From: an uncultured Verrucomicrobiota bacterium
Lineage (GTDB): Bacteria > Verrucomicrobiota > Verrucomicrobiia > Opitutales > UBA9783
NCBI GenBank assembly: GCA_902495005.1
Contig: CABUVL010000001.1
Coordinates: 1-64,000 of the forward strand
Length of the DNA: 64,000 nucleotides
Reading direction: 5' to 3'
Shown here: piece by piece, positions 44,584-53,987 of the stretch
Numbering within the stretch: the first letter of the stretch is position 1
How the letters are laid out: each line of letters opens with the position of its first letter
Position numbers and translations under genes: made by a program
The notes under the pieces: model-generated
Told to the model about the DNA's origin: nothing
Database searches by the model: none
What the model saw: only the letters and a program-made list of their open reading frames with translations

Positions 44584-45982
44584 TATTCACCTCCACATCA
44601 ATGAGTCGCTTAAGCTCAATACTGTACTCCATCGGGAACTCATGCACGAGATCGTTGACAAAGCCATTCACGCTTAAGCTCATGGCCTCCGGACGAGTGA
44701 GTCCACGTTGTTGCAGATAAAACAACTTTTCTTCGTCGATACAAGTAATGCTGGCTTCGTGCTTAATGTCGTGGAGATTCCCATTCACCTCAATGTAAGG
44801 GTACGTCCCCGTTGGGCTATCATCTCCCAAGAGCAACGAGTGGCATTCGGTATTATTTTTGCATCCCTGTAGCCCTGGTTTAACAAAAACTTGACCGCGA
44901 TAGCCCGCCCAACCTTGTCCAATGGAAATAGACTTTGACACGATGTTGGAACTCGTCTCATCAGCCAGATGGATGGCCCGCGCGCCCGTATCTTGCCGTT
45001 GACCATCGTGCGCAAGAGCAATCGACAACACTTCTCCGCGCGCCTTACGCCCCTTCAGAATGAGTCCCGGGAACTTGACGGTTATGCGGGAGCCGATATT
45101 ACAGTCAATCCATCGAAGGTCCGCGTCTTCTTCCACCCAAGCTCGTTTTGTCACTAAATTGAGCACATTGGATGACCAATTTTGAACCGTAATGTATTGC
45201 AACTTTGAACCTTTTTTGGCCACCAATTCTACGACGGCCGAGTGTAAATTTTGCGTGTCAAATGCGGGAGCCGTGCAGCCTTCCATGTACGTAAGTTCGG
45301 CCCCCTCATCAACGATGATGAGTGTACGCTCAAATTGGCCAGAACGTTCCGCATTAATGCGAAAATACGCCTGCAAAGGTTGAGCAAGTTTAACGCCTTT
45401 CGGCACGTAAATGAAGCTACCGCCGCTAAAAACAGCACTGTTCAATGCGGCAAATTTATTGTCTTGGACGGGGACAATTTTTGAAAAATAAGGCTCGAAA
45501 ATATCAGGGTACTTGCGCAAACCTTCGCTCGAACTGGTAAAAATAACCCCCTGTTGTTCAAGTTGACTGCGCATCTTTGAATAGGCAAATTCACTGTCAA
45601 ATTGCGCTTCAACCCCCGCGAGGAACTTCCGTTCACGTTCGGGGATACCCAATTGCTCGAACGTTTGCTTAATGGACGCCGGCACTTCTTCCCAAGTCTT
45701 TTTAACCTTTAAGCTTTCGGCCACGTAGTAGTGAAGCCGTTGGTAATCAATATCATTGATCCATTGGGGCAACCACGTAGGCACCTTCTGTTCTAAAAAG
45801 GATTGCAATGCGCGGCATCGGAACTGGAACCACTTCTCGGATTCTCCCTTTGCGTCCACCATGTAACGAATCGTTTGTTCGTTGAGCCCTTCCCCCGCAT
45901 TGTAGTCATAGTTCGTCGGCGTCACTTGCCGAGAATCTTGTCGTAACTGGCTAAAATTTTGTAAACGCATCTTAGAGGTCAT
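44570..45982 (-). CDS. sufB: Fe-S cluster assembly protein SufB
   Basis: The 470-residue product is the main scaffold of the SUF system, on which iron-sulfur clusters are built with SufC energy. Family hallmarks are the N-terminal [42 protein letters not shown], the catalytic Cys in [11 protein letters not shown], and [20 protein letters not shown]. Length and motifs are normal. It lies between sufC (11-base overlap) and sufD (14-base overlap), so the three proteins are made in coupled fashion. Confidence 0.97.
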   Translation of the reverse strand: MTSKMRLQNFSQLRQDSRQVTPTNYDYNAGEGLNEQTIRYMVDAKGESEKWFQFRCRALQSFLEQKVPTWLPQWINDIDYQRLHYYVAESLKVKKTWEEVPASIKQTFEQLGIPERERKFLAGVEAQFDSEFAYSKMRSQLEQQGVIFTSSSEGLRKYPDIFEPYFSKIVPVQDNKFAALNSAVFSGGSFIYVPKGVKLAQPLQAYFRINAERSGQFERTLIIVDEGAELTYMEGCTAPAFDTQNLHSAVVELVAKKGSKLQYITVQNWSSNVLNLVTKRAWVEEDADLRWIDCNIGSRITVKFPGLILKGRKARGEVLSIALAHDGQRQDTGARAIHLADETSSNIVSKSISIGQGWAGYRGQVFVKPGLQGCKNNTECHSLLLGDDSPTGTYPYIEVNGNLHDIKHEASITCIDEEKLFYLQQRGLTRPEAMSLSVNGFVNDLVHEFPMEYSIELKRLIDVEVNNAVG

Positions 45983-46718
45983 TGAATCCAGATTGCTTGA
46001 TCTGGTCTAAAAGTTCCAGACGTCCCGAACGGACAATTTGCCCGTCTCGTAATAAGTGCACGCAGGTCGGTTGAATTTGTTCAATAAATGGGATCGAGTG
46101 GGTGATCACCAAAAAGCTTGTCTGACAGTTCGTTTGCAAGTGGTGAAGCACGTGGACAACAATTTTTAACGCATCCACATCGAGGCCACTGTCGATTTCA
46201 TCCAAGATTACGAACTTCGGTTGGAACAGCAAAAGCTGCAGCATCTCAAAACGTTTTTTTTCGCCGCCAGAGAAGCCTTGATTTAAGCTTCTACGGGTGA
46301 AGTCACGCGGCAAGTTTACTTGATCAAGCAGAGTGTACAGATACTCGTAAAATTGCGTTGCCGAGTAACGTGAGGCGGGTAAATGCGTGTGCGCATGAAT
46401 GGCCGTTCGCAAGAAATTGACAACAGAAACTCCTTCCACTTCGCAGGGTGCTTGAAAGGCCATAAAAATCCCCAACTGCGACCGTTTTTCAGGTGGCATT
46501 GCGTCGATGGATTGCCCGGCAAATAGCATATGACCACTTTGAATTTTGTAATTGGGATGCCCGGCAATTGCCTTGGCCAAGGAACTCTTGCCCGAACCAT
46601 TCGGCCCCATCAACACGTGGATTTCTTGCCTCAAGATGCGCATGGACAAATGGCTTAGAATAACGCGTTCTGCAATGTTTAAATTGACCTTATCAATGCA
46701 CAATACCTCTTTATCCAT
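45972..46718 (-). CDS. sufC: Fe-S cluster assembly ATPase SufC
   Basis: The 248-residue ABC-type ATPase drives the SufBCD scaffold. Walker [11 protein letters not shown], the signature FSGGEKKR, Walker [14 protein letters not shown] and the switch His in VITHS are present. An ATG at 46742 is also in frame, but it lies inside the spacer of the likely promoter (46730-46758), so I prefer 46718, which also gives the usual N terminus. sufC leads sufC-sufB-sufD-sufT; no cysteine desulfurase (sufS) or sufU/sufE is adjacent, so sulfur must be supplied by a gene elsewhere. Confidence 0.95.
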   Translation of the reverse strand: MDKEVLCIDKVNLNIAERVILSHLSMRILRQEIHVLMGPNGSGKSSLAKAIAGHPNYKIQSGHMLFAGQSIDAMPPEKRSQLGIFMAFQAPCEVEGVSVVNFLRTAIHAHTHLPASRYSATQFYEYLYTLLDQVNLPRDFTRRSLNQGFSGGEKKRFEMLQLLLFQPKFVILDEIDSGLDVDALKIVVHVLHHLQTNCQTSFLVITHSIPFIEQIQPTCVHLLRDGQIVRSGRLELLDQIKQSGFNDL

Positions 46719-46729
46719 TATGTTTTCAA

Positions 46730-46758
46730 TTTTAAGTTGCATTCAACTGGCTTGTCAA
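46730..46758 (-). promoter_or_regulatory. promoter of the suf operon
   Basis: On the minus strand TTGACA (46753-46758), a 17-base spacer and TTAAAA (46730-46735), 11 bases before the sufC ATG. A second TTGACT-type element lies at about 46768-46773. Confidence 0.6.
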
Positions 46759-46869
46759 AACGAAGTCAACGTTTATTCTTTTATAATCGACCGACCGTCA
46801 ACAATTTATTCATCACCAAACAATTAATGACATAAACAAACCACAAGCACAACTCGTTGACGGCTCCGG

Positions 46870-46960
46870 CCTACCAAAGAATATCGTTTGCAAATACGTT
46901 GGTAGGTAAAGGGGTGCGTAGCGGCCGTTTCGTCTTGGCCTGACTCCAGATAAAACGGCC
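46870..46960. repeat. two adjacent inverted repeats between nadK and sufC
   Basis: CCTACCAA (46870-46877) pairs with TTGGTAGG (46899-46906), and GGCCGTTT (46923-46930) pairs with AAACGGCC (46953-46960). Each is a perfect eight-base stem with a loop of 21-22 bases. There is no T-tract. They could be a processed 3' end of nadK, operator sites, or a small RNA. Confidence 0.45.
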
Positions 46961-47013
46961 AATACGGCATACGCCATCATTGTACAAATTAGAAAGTCCT
47001 CGCAACCTGTAAG

Positions 47014-47829
47014 CTACCAATTAAACTTCGTACGCAGGTTGTCGAAGTATGAAAAATCATTGGGTTGAACAAAGGACACCGTCTCTTCCGCAATGCCTAT
47101 CGTTAAGGGCAACAAGGGTGACGGATACTTTCTGCCATCCCGAACCACTTCAACGTTATCTTTGGAATGGATGACGAGTTGAATGGAATTGTCAAATACA
47201 AGGGTACGATTGAAAAAATCGTGAGGGCAAATGGGCGTCATGCACCACGTGCTACTCGACGGATGCAACACGGGCCCGTGCGCCGACAAATTGTACGCCG
47301 TTGACCCCGTGGAGGTGCAAAAAATCATGCCATCTGAGCGCGTACGCGTTACAAGTAAGCCCGAAGGGAGTTCGATCTCTAAATTAACCAAACGCAGTGC
47401 TCGTGATTTGAGCACAATATCATTGAGAGCGAATAAGACAGACTGATCCCCCGTAACCGCCTTTAAGAGATGCCGCGAGCTGAGTTGATAATCACCTTTC
47501 ACCAAGTTAGGCAAGTGCTCCGAAAGCGCTTGAATTGAATACATGGTTAAAAAACCTAAATGCCCGCAATTGATGCCAATAATAGGTTTTTGATGACGTA
47601 AGGCGTACGGTGCAAGGCTCAAAATGGTTCCGTCCCCACCCACACTCATGATCGCATCACAGGTGTCAAATGGAATGCTCGCCAGCTGATACAAGGTATA
47701 GGTGCTCGTCTGAATCCCAAATTGCGCCAACAATTTTTGGAGGGTAGGGACTTGCTGACGAGCCTTAAACTTCGTCTCATTGAGTATAATAATCAGCTTT
47801 TGGATAGGCGTATTTTTTGTATTGTACAT
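47014..47829 (-). CDS. nadK: NAD kinase
   Basis: This 271-residue enzyme phosphorylates NAD to NADP. It has the catalytic GGDGT motif (SVGGDGTIL near 60-68), INCGHLGFLT, ALNDIVL (family NE/D motif) and the STGSTAY loop with HPSSSTWCMTPICPH-type downstream residues. Length is normal. It is divergent from kdsC, with 27 bases between the start codons. Confidence 0.94.
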   Translation of the reverse strand: MYNTKNTPIQKLIIILNETKFKARQQVPTLQKLLAQFGIQTSTYTLYQLASIPFDTCDAIMSVGGDGTILSLAPYALRHQKPIIGINCGHLGFLTMYSIQALSEHLPNLVKGDYQLSSRHLLKAVTGDQSVLFALNDIVLKSRALRLVNLEIELPSGLLVTRTRSDGMIFCTSTGSTAYNLSAHGPVLHPSSSTWCMTPICPHDFFNRTLVFDNSIQLVIHSKDNVEVVRDGRKYPSPLLPLTIGIAEETVSFVQPNDFSYFDNLRTKFNW

Positions 47830-47850
47830 TTTATAAAACGTTTTTATCTT
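47822..47850 (+). promoter_or_regulatory. promoter of kdsC-tsaD, predicted leaderless
   Basis: TTGTAC (47822-47827), a 17-base spacer and TATCTT (47845-47850), six bases before the ATG at 47857. The -35 element overlaps the nadK start codon region on the other strand. Confidence 0.45.
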
Positions 47851-47856
47851 ACCCTC

Positions 47857-48369
47857 ATGTTACAATCTCAAAACATAAACGCCAGTTTTTTTAATAAACT
47901 GAAGAAAATTCAATTAATTATATTTGATGTAGATGGCATTTTAACGGACGGCCGACTTTATTATGGGGCCGATGGCGAGTGCATGAAAGTTTTTCACGCC
48001 AAAGATGGGTACGGGATTCGTGGTGCCAAGGCCCACGGGTATCAATTGGCAATTATTACGGCGAGAGAGTCATTATTTGTTCAAAAGCGCGCCGAAGATC
48101 TGGGCATCGAACATGTTTTCCAAAATGCAAAGGACAAAAAGCCCGCATTTGAAAAATTATGCCAAGACTTAAAACTCGATTACGAACAAGTCGCGTACAT
48201 GGGTGACGATGTTTTAGATCTACCCGTCATCGATCTTGTAGGCTTCGCGGCCTGCCCAGCAGACGCTTGGCCTACCGTCAAATCACACTGCGATTGGGTA
48301 TCTTGCTACAAGGGAGGTCATGGAGCGGCCCGTGAGTTTTGCGATTTGATCGTTCAGTCAAAATTGTAA
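47857..48369 (+). CDS. kdsC: 3-deoxy-D-manno-octulosonate 8-phosphate phosphatase
   Basis: This 170-residue HAD-type phosphatase without cap domain releases KDO from KDO 8-phosphate for lipid A-core synthesis. It shows FDVDGILTDGRLYY near residue 22, IITARES, AKDKKPAFE with the conserved Lys, and GDDVLDLPV. The ATG at 47857 is chosen because upstream codons lie within nadK on the other strand. tsaD begins one base after the stop. Confidence 0.94.
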   Translation: MLQSQNINASFFNKLKKIQLIIFDVDGILTDGRLYYGADGECMKVFHAKDGYGIRGAKAHGYQLAIITARESLFVQKRAEDLGIEHVFQNAKDKKPAFEKLCQDLKLDYEQVAYMGDDVLDLPVIDLVGFAACPADAWPTVKSHCDWVSCYKGGHGAAREFCDLIVQSKL

Positions 48370-48370
48370 T

Positions 48371-49390
48371 ATGCGTTACCTAGGCCTAGAAAGCTCGTGC
48401 GACGAAACCGCGTTGGCCGTGTGGGAAAGTCGGCGCGGGATTATTTATGAGCAGGTCCTCTCACAAATTGAATTGCATCGCGCTTACGGAGGTGTGGTCC
48501 CAGGCATAGCAATTCGTGAACATTTAACGGGCTTTCAAGTTCTTTTAAAACAAATACAACAGCAAATTGATTTGCAATCCATTGACGTCATAGGCGTTAC
48601 CCACGGACCAGGGCTCATGGGCTGCCTGGGCGTTGGACTCGCTTACGCTCAATCACTGCATTGGGCACTACGTAAGCCGCTCGTGGGAATAAATCACTTG
48701 CAAGGGCACGCCTTATCCCCTTTTATTCAACGAGCGAACAACGCTGACTTCGTCTGGGAGCACGTATGTCCACACTTGGGGCTTCTGGTTTCAGGCGGAA
48801 ACACATTGCTGTTCGAAATGCACTGCGTGTCAGGTAATTTGATCTTTAAGATACTCGCACAAACGCAAGATGACGCTGCGGGAGAAGCCTTGGATAAGGG
48901 CGCTCGCCTGCTTGGATTCCCTTACCCGGGAGGACCCTTTATTGAAAAGGAAGCCTGCAAGGGAGATGCAGATTTCGTCCACTTCCCAAGAGCTTTTCAA
49001 AAAAAAGGTGAGTGGAAGTACAGCTTTTCTGGCTTAAAAACCAGCTTGCGTTACTTTTTAGAAAAACAATCTGAGACTTGGATTAAGAGCAACTTGGCCT
49101 CCATCTGTGCAGCGTACCAAGCCGCCGTATGCGATGCACTTACGAGCAAGGTAATCGACGCCTTGAGAGAAAAATCTTACCGCAGTTTTGGCTTATCGGG
49201 CGGTGTATCTAACAACGGAACACTGCGACAAAAATGCCAAGACATCGCCCAACGTCACGGCATTCCGCTCTTCCTGCCCGCACGTCCTTATTGTGGAGAC
49301 AATGCCGCCATGATTGCCTTCGCCACAAGCCTGAAAACAACCCCCAACGGCTTTGCCTTAAACCCCAATTTAACCTTACCCGAGGCTTAA
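48371..49390 (+). CDS. tsaD: tRNA N6-adenosine threonylcarbamoyltransferase
   Basis: This 339-residue ASKHA-fold enzyme completes the t6A modification at position 37 of ANN-decoding tRNAs, together with TsaB and TsaE. It begins LGLESSCDETA, with VTHGPGLMGCL, the metal-binding HLQGHALS (HxxxH near 108-112), KGARLLGFPYPGGP and the C-terminal SGGVSNNGTLR and YCGDNAAM. All metal ligands are present. tRNA-Ser follows 59 bases downstream. Confidence 0.97.
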   Translation: MRYLGLESSCDETALAVWESRRGIIYEQVLSQIELHRAYGGVVPGIAIREHLTGFQVLLKQIQQQIDLQSIDVIGVTHGPGLMGCLGVGLAYAQSLHWALRKPLVGINHLQGHALSPFIQRANNADFVWEHVCPHLGLLVSGGNTLLFEMHCVSGNLIFKILAQTQDDAAGEALDKGARLLGFPYPGGPFIEKEACKGDADFVHFPRAFQKKGEWKYSFSGLKTSLRYFLEKQSETWIKSNLASICAAYQAAVCDALTSKVIDALREKSYRSFGLSGGVSNNGTLRQKCQDIAQRHGIPLFLPARPYCGDNAAMIAFATSLKTTPNGFALNPNLTLPEA

Positions 49391-49449
49391 CGAGATTTTT
49401 ATATTGCTTTTCTCCAGAAAATACAGCATAAATACCCTATTGCAAATTT

Positions 49450-49539
<90 letters not shown>

Positions 49540-49637
49540 CTTCCGTACCTTGCGAGGGCGCAATGAGCTGATATTTATACGCTAGGCACAAATTTCAAGG
49601 CTCAACTATTTTTAAGGAAGGTACAGAGGCGTAAGCT

Positions 49638-49997
49638 TTACACAGATGGGTAGATGTTACTATCTGAATGTGTGATGATTAAAATGGAACTTTCCATTAT
49701 CTCATCCTCCGCTGAAAGAGGCCCAGGAAAGGCAGCAGTAAGGTAAAATTCGTGAGATACAACTGGCGCAACTGACCTAAAAACACAAAGGGCAAGTGGG
49801 TAGAAGCGGAGGAAGCACAAATTTTTAAGAACCAAAGAGACAAGACTCCCAAATGCATCAGCCAACATAAGAGGCTCGTAAGGCTCCATATACAGTTGAG
49901 CACGCAAAAGACCTGCTAGGAAACTTGAAAGGTTGCATAGAAGAATTTTTCGAGCGTTGGACTTCAACGCAAACGCCTCTCTAAGTGTAAAATCCAA
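49638..49997 (-). CDS. doubtful open reading frame, hydrophobic 119-residue product
   Basis: I do not recognise the product. It is rich in Leu, Ala and Phe (for example MLADAFGSLVSLVLKNLCFL near 43-62), has no signal peptide and no motif. It lies in an 827-base patch after tRNA-Ser that otherwise looks decayed. No promoter or ribosome binding site stands out. It may be noise. Confidence 0.25.
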   Translation of the reverse strand: MDFTLREAFALKSNARKILLCNLSSFLAGLLRAQLYMEPYEPLMLADAFGSLVSLVLKNLCFLRFYPLALCVFRSVAPVVSHEFYLTAAFPGPLSAEDEIMESSILIITHSDSNIYPSV

Positions 49998-50175
49998 ATG
50001 CAGAAAAAGAATTCAGGCAGCATCCATGCGATGCAGAGGGTACACCACTTCATTGGAAATTGAGAACATGCTTTTTAAAAGTAGACTTTCATTGAGACAA
50101 TCGAAGGATTAAGAACTAGACGATAAAAATGCCATTCTCAGCCCAATGTCCGTCCTAAAAAGCGGCCCGATACTT

Positions 50176-50413
50176 ATGAGTTTCCAAATTATTAAAGGGG
50201 AAGCTGTAAGTTTTAATCGTTAACGATGAAGGCTATTCAGGCCTTGGTATTTTCCAAAATTTGGCTAATTTACAAAACCTTGTGGGGCAGCTTAGCAACT
50301 CTTTTTCCTCAGATCCAAGCAATGGTTTCCTGAAAAATTCATTGCAGGTAGGTTTGCCCATTGTGCTTATTTTTCGAACCGAGCTTTATCAATTTCCGTT
50401 ATCTCCCGGATAA
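50176..50413 (+). pseudogene. possible frameshifted remnant after tRNA-Ser
   Basis: An ATG at 50176 opens MSFQIIKGEAVSFN and then meets a stop. A neighbouring frame, open from 50210, continues with protein-like sequence (NDEGYSGLGIFQNLANLQNL, then VGQLSNSFSS) and stops at 50411-50413. A single-base length change near 50210-50220 would join them. The last part overlaps the 3' end of the convergent acetyltransferase gene. I cannot name the parent gene. Confidence 0.35.
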
Positions 50414-50948
50414 CCCTACACGGATTTCCAGCAGCGATCACACTGCTTGGAATATCTTTCGTAACGATAGAACCGGCCCCAATAACAACCTCATCCCCAA
50501 TGCTTACACCCGGCAAAACAACCACATTTCCACCGAACCAAACATGATTACCAACGCTTATGGGGAAAGCGTACTCGAGTCCTCTATTTCTTGTTTCGGC
50601 ATCCAGCGGGTGTTGCGGCGTATAAAAGGCACAATTCGGCCCCACAAAAACATAATCGCCAAAGGTCACTTTCGCGGCATCCAAAATAATCAAGTTGTAA
50701 TTTGCATAAAAATGATCGCCGACCTCGATGTTATAACCGTAATCACATAAAAATGGAGATTCAATGTTAACATTTCCTCGCGCCCTTATGATTTGTTGCA
50801 TTACGGATTGACGTGCGTCTATTTCATTGGGGAGGAGCTGATTGTACTTGTAACAAAGCACCTTACATCGCATCCTTTCATTAATTAAAGTCGTGTCATG
50901 GTTGGCATCGTACAAAACACCCCGTCTCATTTTCTCTTTTTCACTCAT
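50367..50948 (-). CDS. maa: sugar O-acetyltransferase, maltose/nodulation acetyltransferase type
   Basis: This 193-residue trimeric left-handed beta-helix enzyme transfers acetyl groups from acetyl-CoA to sugars. It has the N-terminal mac domain (MRRGVLYDANHDTTLINER), hexapeptide repeats, the catalytic His in YTPQHPLD near residue 112, and WFGGNVVVLPGVSIG. It is preceded by AAGGAAGCGAG, a strong ribosome binding site unlike most genes here. With its position beside a tRNA gene and a decayed patch, this suggests acquisition by transfer. The acceptor sugar is unknown. Confidence 0.9.
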   Translation of the reverse strand: MSEKEKMRRGVLYDANHDTTLINERMRCKVLCYKYNQLLPNEIDARQSVMQQIIRARGNVNIESPFLCDYGYNIEVGDHFYANYNLIILDAAKVTFGDYVFVGPNCAFYTPQHPLDAETRNRGLEYAFPISVGNHVWFGGNVVVLPGVSIGDEVVIGAGSIVTKDIPSSVIAAGNPCRVIREITEIDKARFEK

Positions 50949-51193
50949 CTCGCTTCCTTCGCCTGCCCGAATTCCTCATCATTCTACAAAAACATCAAGA
51001 TTTCCACAAGCCGCAAATCACACGCCGATGAAATTGATTATAAACGGCCCGTTCAATTAATTTATTCAAGACATGCAGGATGGAATGTACATAAACCATC
51101 AAAATTATCAACAAATTAAATGCATTTAGGTGCATTGCGCTCAGACACGTCTTACCAACACTATAATTTACCTGCCGACAACTGTGCTACGTT

Positions 51194-52702
51194 TTACCGC
51201 CACATTCGATCAAAACAACGGTACTGCAGTGCTTCCATAAGGTGCTTTTGTTGAATGTCCGTGTGCGACAAATCGGCGATGGTCCGCGCAATCCTCAAAA
51301 TTTTTTGATAGGCGCGTGCAGAAATTTGCAACTGCTCGCACGCTTGATGCAACCATCGTTGATTCTCATTGGACAAACGGCAAACTTGCTGCATTTGACC
51401 TTCCGTAAGGTAAGCGTTGTACGTACTCGAGCGCTCCAACTGAATCTTACGAGCCGCCGAAATTCGTTGTTTAACAACGTGAGAAGATTCTTCCGCTTCC
51501 GCATTGCGGAACATCGACAAATCGACCGGCTGAACTTCCAACTGAAGGTCCATGCGGTCCAAGAGCGGGCCACTGATACGCGCTCGATATTTTTGGATCT
51601 GCATGTGCGTGCATTGGCAACGTCGTTGACGGCTTCCAAAGTACCCACAGGGACATGGATTCAACGCCGCGACCAGCAAGGTCTTACACGGGAAAGTCAA
51701 TTTGCCGGCGCTGCGGGCAATCGTCACCTGCCCCTCTTCCAGCGGTTGACGTAGCATCTCCAAAACAGATCGCCTAAATTCCGGCAATTCATCCAAGAAT
51801 AGGACACCCCTGTGCGCCAAAGAAATTTCCCCCGGCTGAGGCACAATGCCGCCGCCGATAAGCCCCGCGTCGCTAATATTGTGGTGCGGCGACCTGAAAG
51901 GCCGCTTGATGCGCGTGCAATCGTACGGGACGCCACACACAGATTGAATCTGCAAAATTTCTAGCCACTCATCGTAAGTGGGCAGCGGCATTAACTCGGG
52001 AATGCACTTTGCGATCATGGACTTACCACAGCCTGGAGGCCCCATCATGAGTAAGTTGTGGTTGCCGGCCACCGCAATTTCAACCGCACGTTTTAAAATG
52101 TGTTGGCCACGGACGTTCGCCAAATCGTGGACGATCGGGCCCGTATCGGCCTGCAAATGTCGAACACTCGGCAATGGTTTTAATGCGAGACGCCCGCTTA
52201 AAAATTCCACGCATTGTCTGAGGGTCTCAATGCCGTAAACTTCGACCCCCTCAACAAAGGTCGCCGGAAGAGCCGAGTGCTGGGGGAGCAAAATCCCACG
52301 CTTGTTCAACTTTTTTGCCAATAACGCCAAATTAAATGCGCCACAAATGGGCCTCGTTTGCCCCGACAAGCTCAATTCGCCAGCCACTAAAAATTGCGAT
52401 GCCAAACTTAAATTTGCCTGCTGTGTCGCTTCAATGATGGCCAAGGCAATTGGTAAATCGTAAAAAGGCCCCTCCTTACGCAAGTTACCCGGCGCCAAGT
52501 TGATCGTCGTACGCGAAGTGGGCAAATTAAAGCCGCTGTTTCCAAGTGCGGAAAACACGCGATTCTGAGATTCTTTAACCGCCGCATCGGGCAGGCCGAC
52601 AATCACCCAACGTAATTCTCCACGTTCCCCCGTATTGACCTCAATATAAACAGGTAGCGCTTCAATCCCGTGTAAACTTCCAGAATCTATAATTGCAAGC
52701 AT
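51194..52702 (-). CDS. comM: Mg-chelatase-like AAA+ ATPase of the YifB/ComM family
   Basis: This 502-residue ATPase belongs to the YifB/ComM family; ComM is a helicase that promotes branch migration in natural transformation. The N-terminal Lon-protease-like fold domain (IIDSGSLHGIEALPVYIEV, VGLPDAAVKES) is followed by the AAA+ core with Walker A MMGPPGCGKSM, FRSPHHNISDAGLIGGG, Walker B LFLDELPEF and a C-terminal Mg-chelatase domain. Four cysteines in PCPCGYFGS...CQC may bind zinc. ATG 52702 is preferred to 52717. It may act with the pilus genes in DNA uptake, but this is inference. Confidence 0.92.
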   Translation of the reverse strand: MLAIIDSGSLHGIEALPVYIEVNTGERGELRWVIVGLPDAAVKESQNRVFSALGNSGFNLPTSRTTINLAPGNLRKEGPFYDLPIALAIIEATQQANLSLASQFLVAGELSLSGQTRPICGAFNLALLAKKLNKRGILLPQHSALPATFVEGVEVYGIETLRQCVEFLSGRLALKPLPSVRHLQADTGPIVHDLANVRGQHILKRAVEIAVAGNHNLLMMGPPGCGKSMIAKCIPELMPLPTYDEWLEILQIQSVCGVPYDCTRIKRPFRSPHHNISDAGLIGGGIVPQPGEISLAHRGVLFLDELPEFRRSVLEMLRQPLEEGQVTIARSAGKLTFPCKTLLVAALNPCPCGYFGSRQRRCQCTHMQIQKYRARISGPLLDRMDLQLEVQPVDLSMFRNAEAEESSHVVKQRISAARKIQLERSSTYNAYLTEGQMQQVCRLSNENQRWLHQACEQLQISARAYQKILRIARTIADLSHTDIQQKHLMEALQYRCFDRMWR

Positions 52703-52823
52703 ACAAAGTGTCCACAAATTGATCCACAGCCTAACGAATCTTTATTTCATTTAGCAAGGCAGAATTACGCTTATCTACAATTTCCTTTGACAAGCAAGCG
52801 TTTCCCTTATAAGATTAAAGCTG

Positions 52824-53502
52824 ATGGGCACGCAAACAAGAGAACCGAGGCTGGCCGCGGCTGCTAATAAGACAAATAGGAATAATCTTACGGGGGCAGG
52901 CAATGCTGTTGGCAGGAGCTGCCGAAAAATAGGGTTCCCTCAAATACAAGCTACTCAAGCGGGCATTGCCAAGCGTCGCTCTAATCTTAGCGCTTTTACA
53001 TTATTCGAAATCATGGTAGCCTTGTGTGTCGTCGCGATCTTAACCACTTTTGCCATCCCTGGCTTTAAAAAAATATCCGATGACATTAAGATCAACACAA
53101 CTGTCAATGATACATTAGCCCTCGTGAAAAGTATTCGAGCACACTATCTTATTTTCAGAATTTCCAGGTAGCACCATTAACAATTTTTTCGATTTAAATC
53201 TAAGACATTTTATTCCCGACTATTTACTTACTGATAATCAAAATGACAACAACATTCAAGTTGCCCATCATCCGTTAAATAATACAGCCTATAATTATGG
53301 TATTGATAACGGGATATATGCGCGCTGTCCCATAGGTTTAACATTAGGCATACCTCATGACACTACAGCAGAGTTGCCCGTAGCCCTCATGAATAAACTA
53401 AGAAATTTATTAGGTGAACAATACATTTGGGACTTCTACATTACCTGGGCTTGTACACTACCTGAATGTTATTACGACCAGTGTGAAAATCGCTATTACT
53501 AA
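52824..53502 (+). pseudogene. type IV pilin-like gene broken by a frameshift
   Basis: The first frame (52824-53171) encodes a prepilin with SAFTLFEIMVALCVVAIL, a T-L-F-E core and hydrophobic helix, then stops at 53169-53171. A frame shifted by one base goes on from about 53131 and reads SEFPGSTINNFFDLNLRHF, with further protein-like sequence and paired cysteines up to the stop at 53500-53502. Together they make a normal minor pilin of about 225 residues. The break lies within 53131-53168, near a TTTT run. The leader before the helix is unusually long (about 57 residues) and the residue before Phe is Ala, not Gly. It could be a real pseudogene, a sequencing error or programmed frameshifting. 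Confidence 0.7.
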
Positions 53503-53987
53503 ATACCTTTCCCTAAATCAAAACATAAATTAAGTTAAGAAACCACACAAAAATAAGGTGCTAAGGATTTTTCAAATTCCCAAAAAATCACAATCAAAAA
53601 CCATAAGCTCATGCCTTTAAAATCACTAAGCACGCTTCAAACAGAAATCAAACAGCTGCAAAATTAGAAGGGGGACGGTAGGCAAAAATTCTAAGCACAC
53701 CCGTCCCACGGCTCAAGAGGCGTGCTTTTACACAATTCACCCAAAAGACACGCTTTCGTATTTATCTTTATCTACCTCATTAAATGACGTGAAAGTTCAA
53801 TAAAAGCACCGAAGTTAAAATAGTCAAGGTATACAGCCTCAAACTCGGACGATGGCCAACCGTTATTGCTTTTTACAGAAAGCTTTATAGGGAAAAATGA
53901 ACACAACAAGCGATTAAATGCTAAAATTTTGAACAAAAGTGTTGTTTTTATTCATATAACTTGTTTTTTTGAATACATTATTCGGAC
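53503..53987. other. gene-free intergenic region
   Basis: No convincing gene. An 18-codon frame (53611-53667, MPLKSLSTLQTEIKQLQN) is too short to judge. GGGACGG near 53674 and CCGTCCC near 53701 form an inverted repeat with a long spacer. The right part is AT-rich upstream sequence of ptsI. Confidence 0.35.

Noticed and set aside
46719..46742. Longer start of sufC at 46742
   Set aside because: This ATG lies within the spacer of the best promoter, so it would not be transcribed from there.
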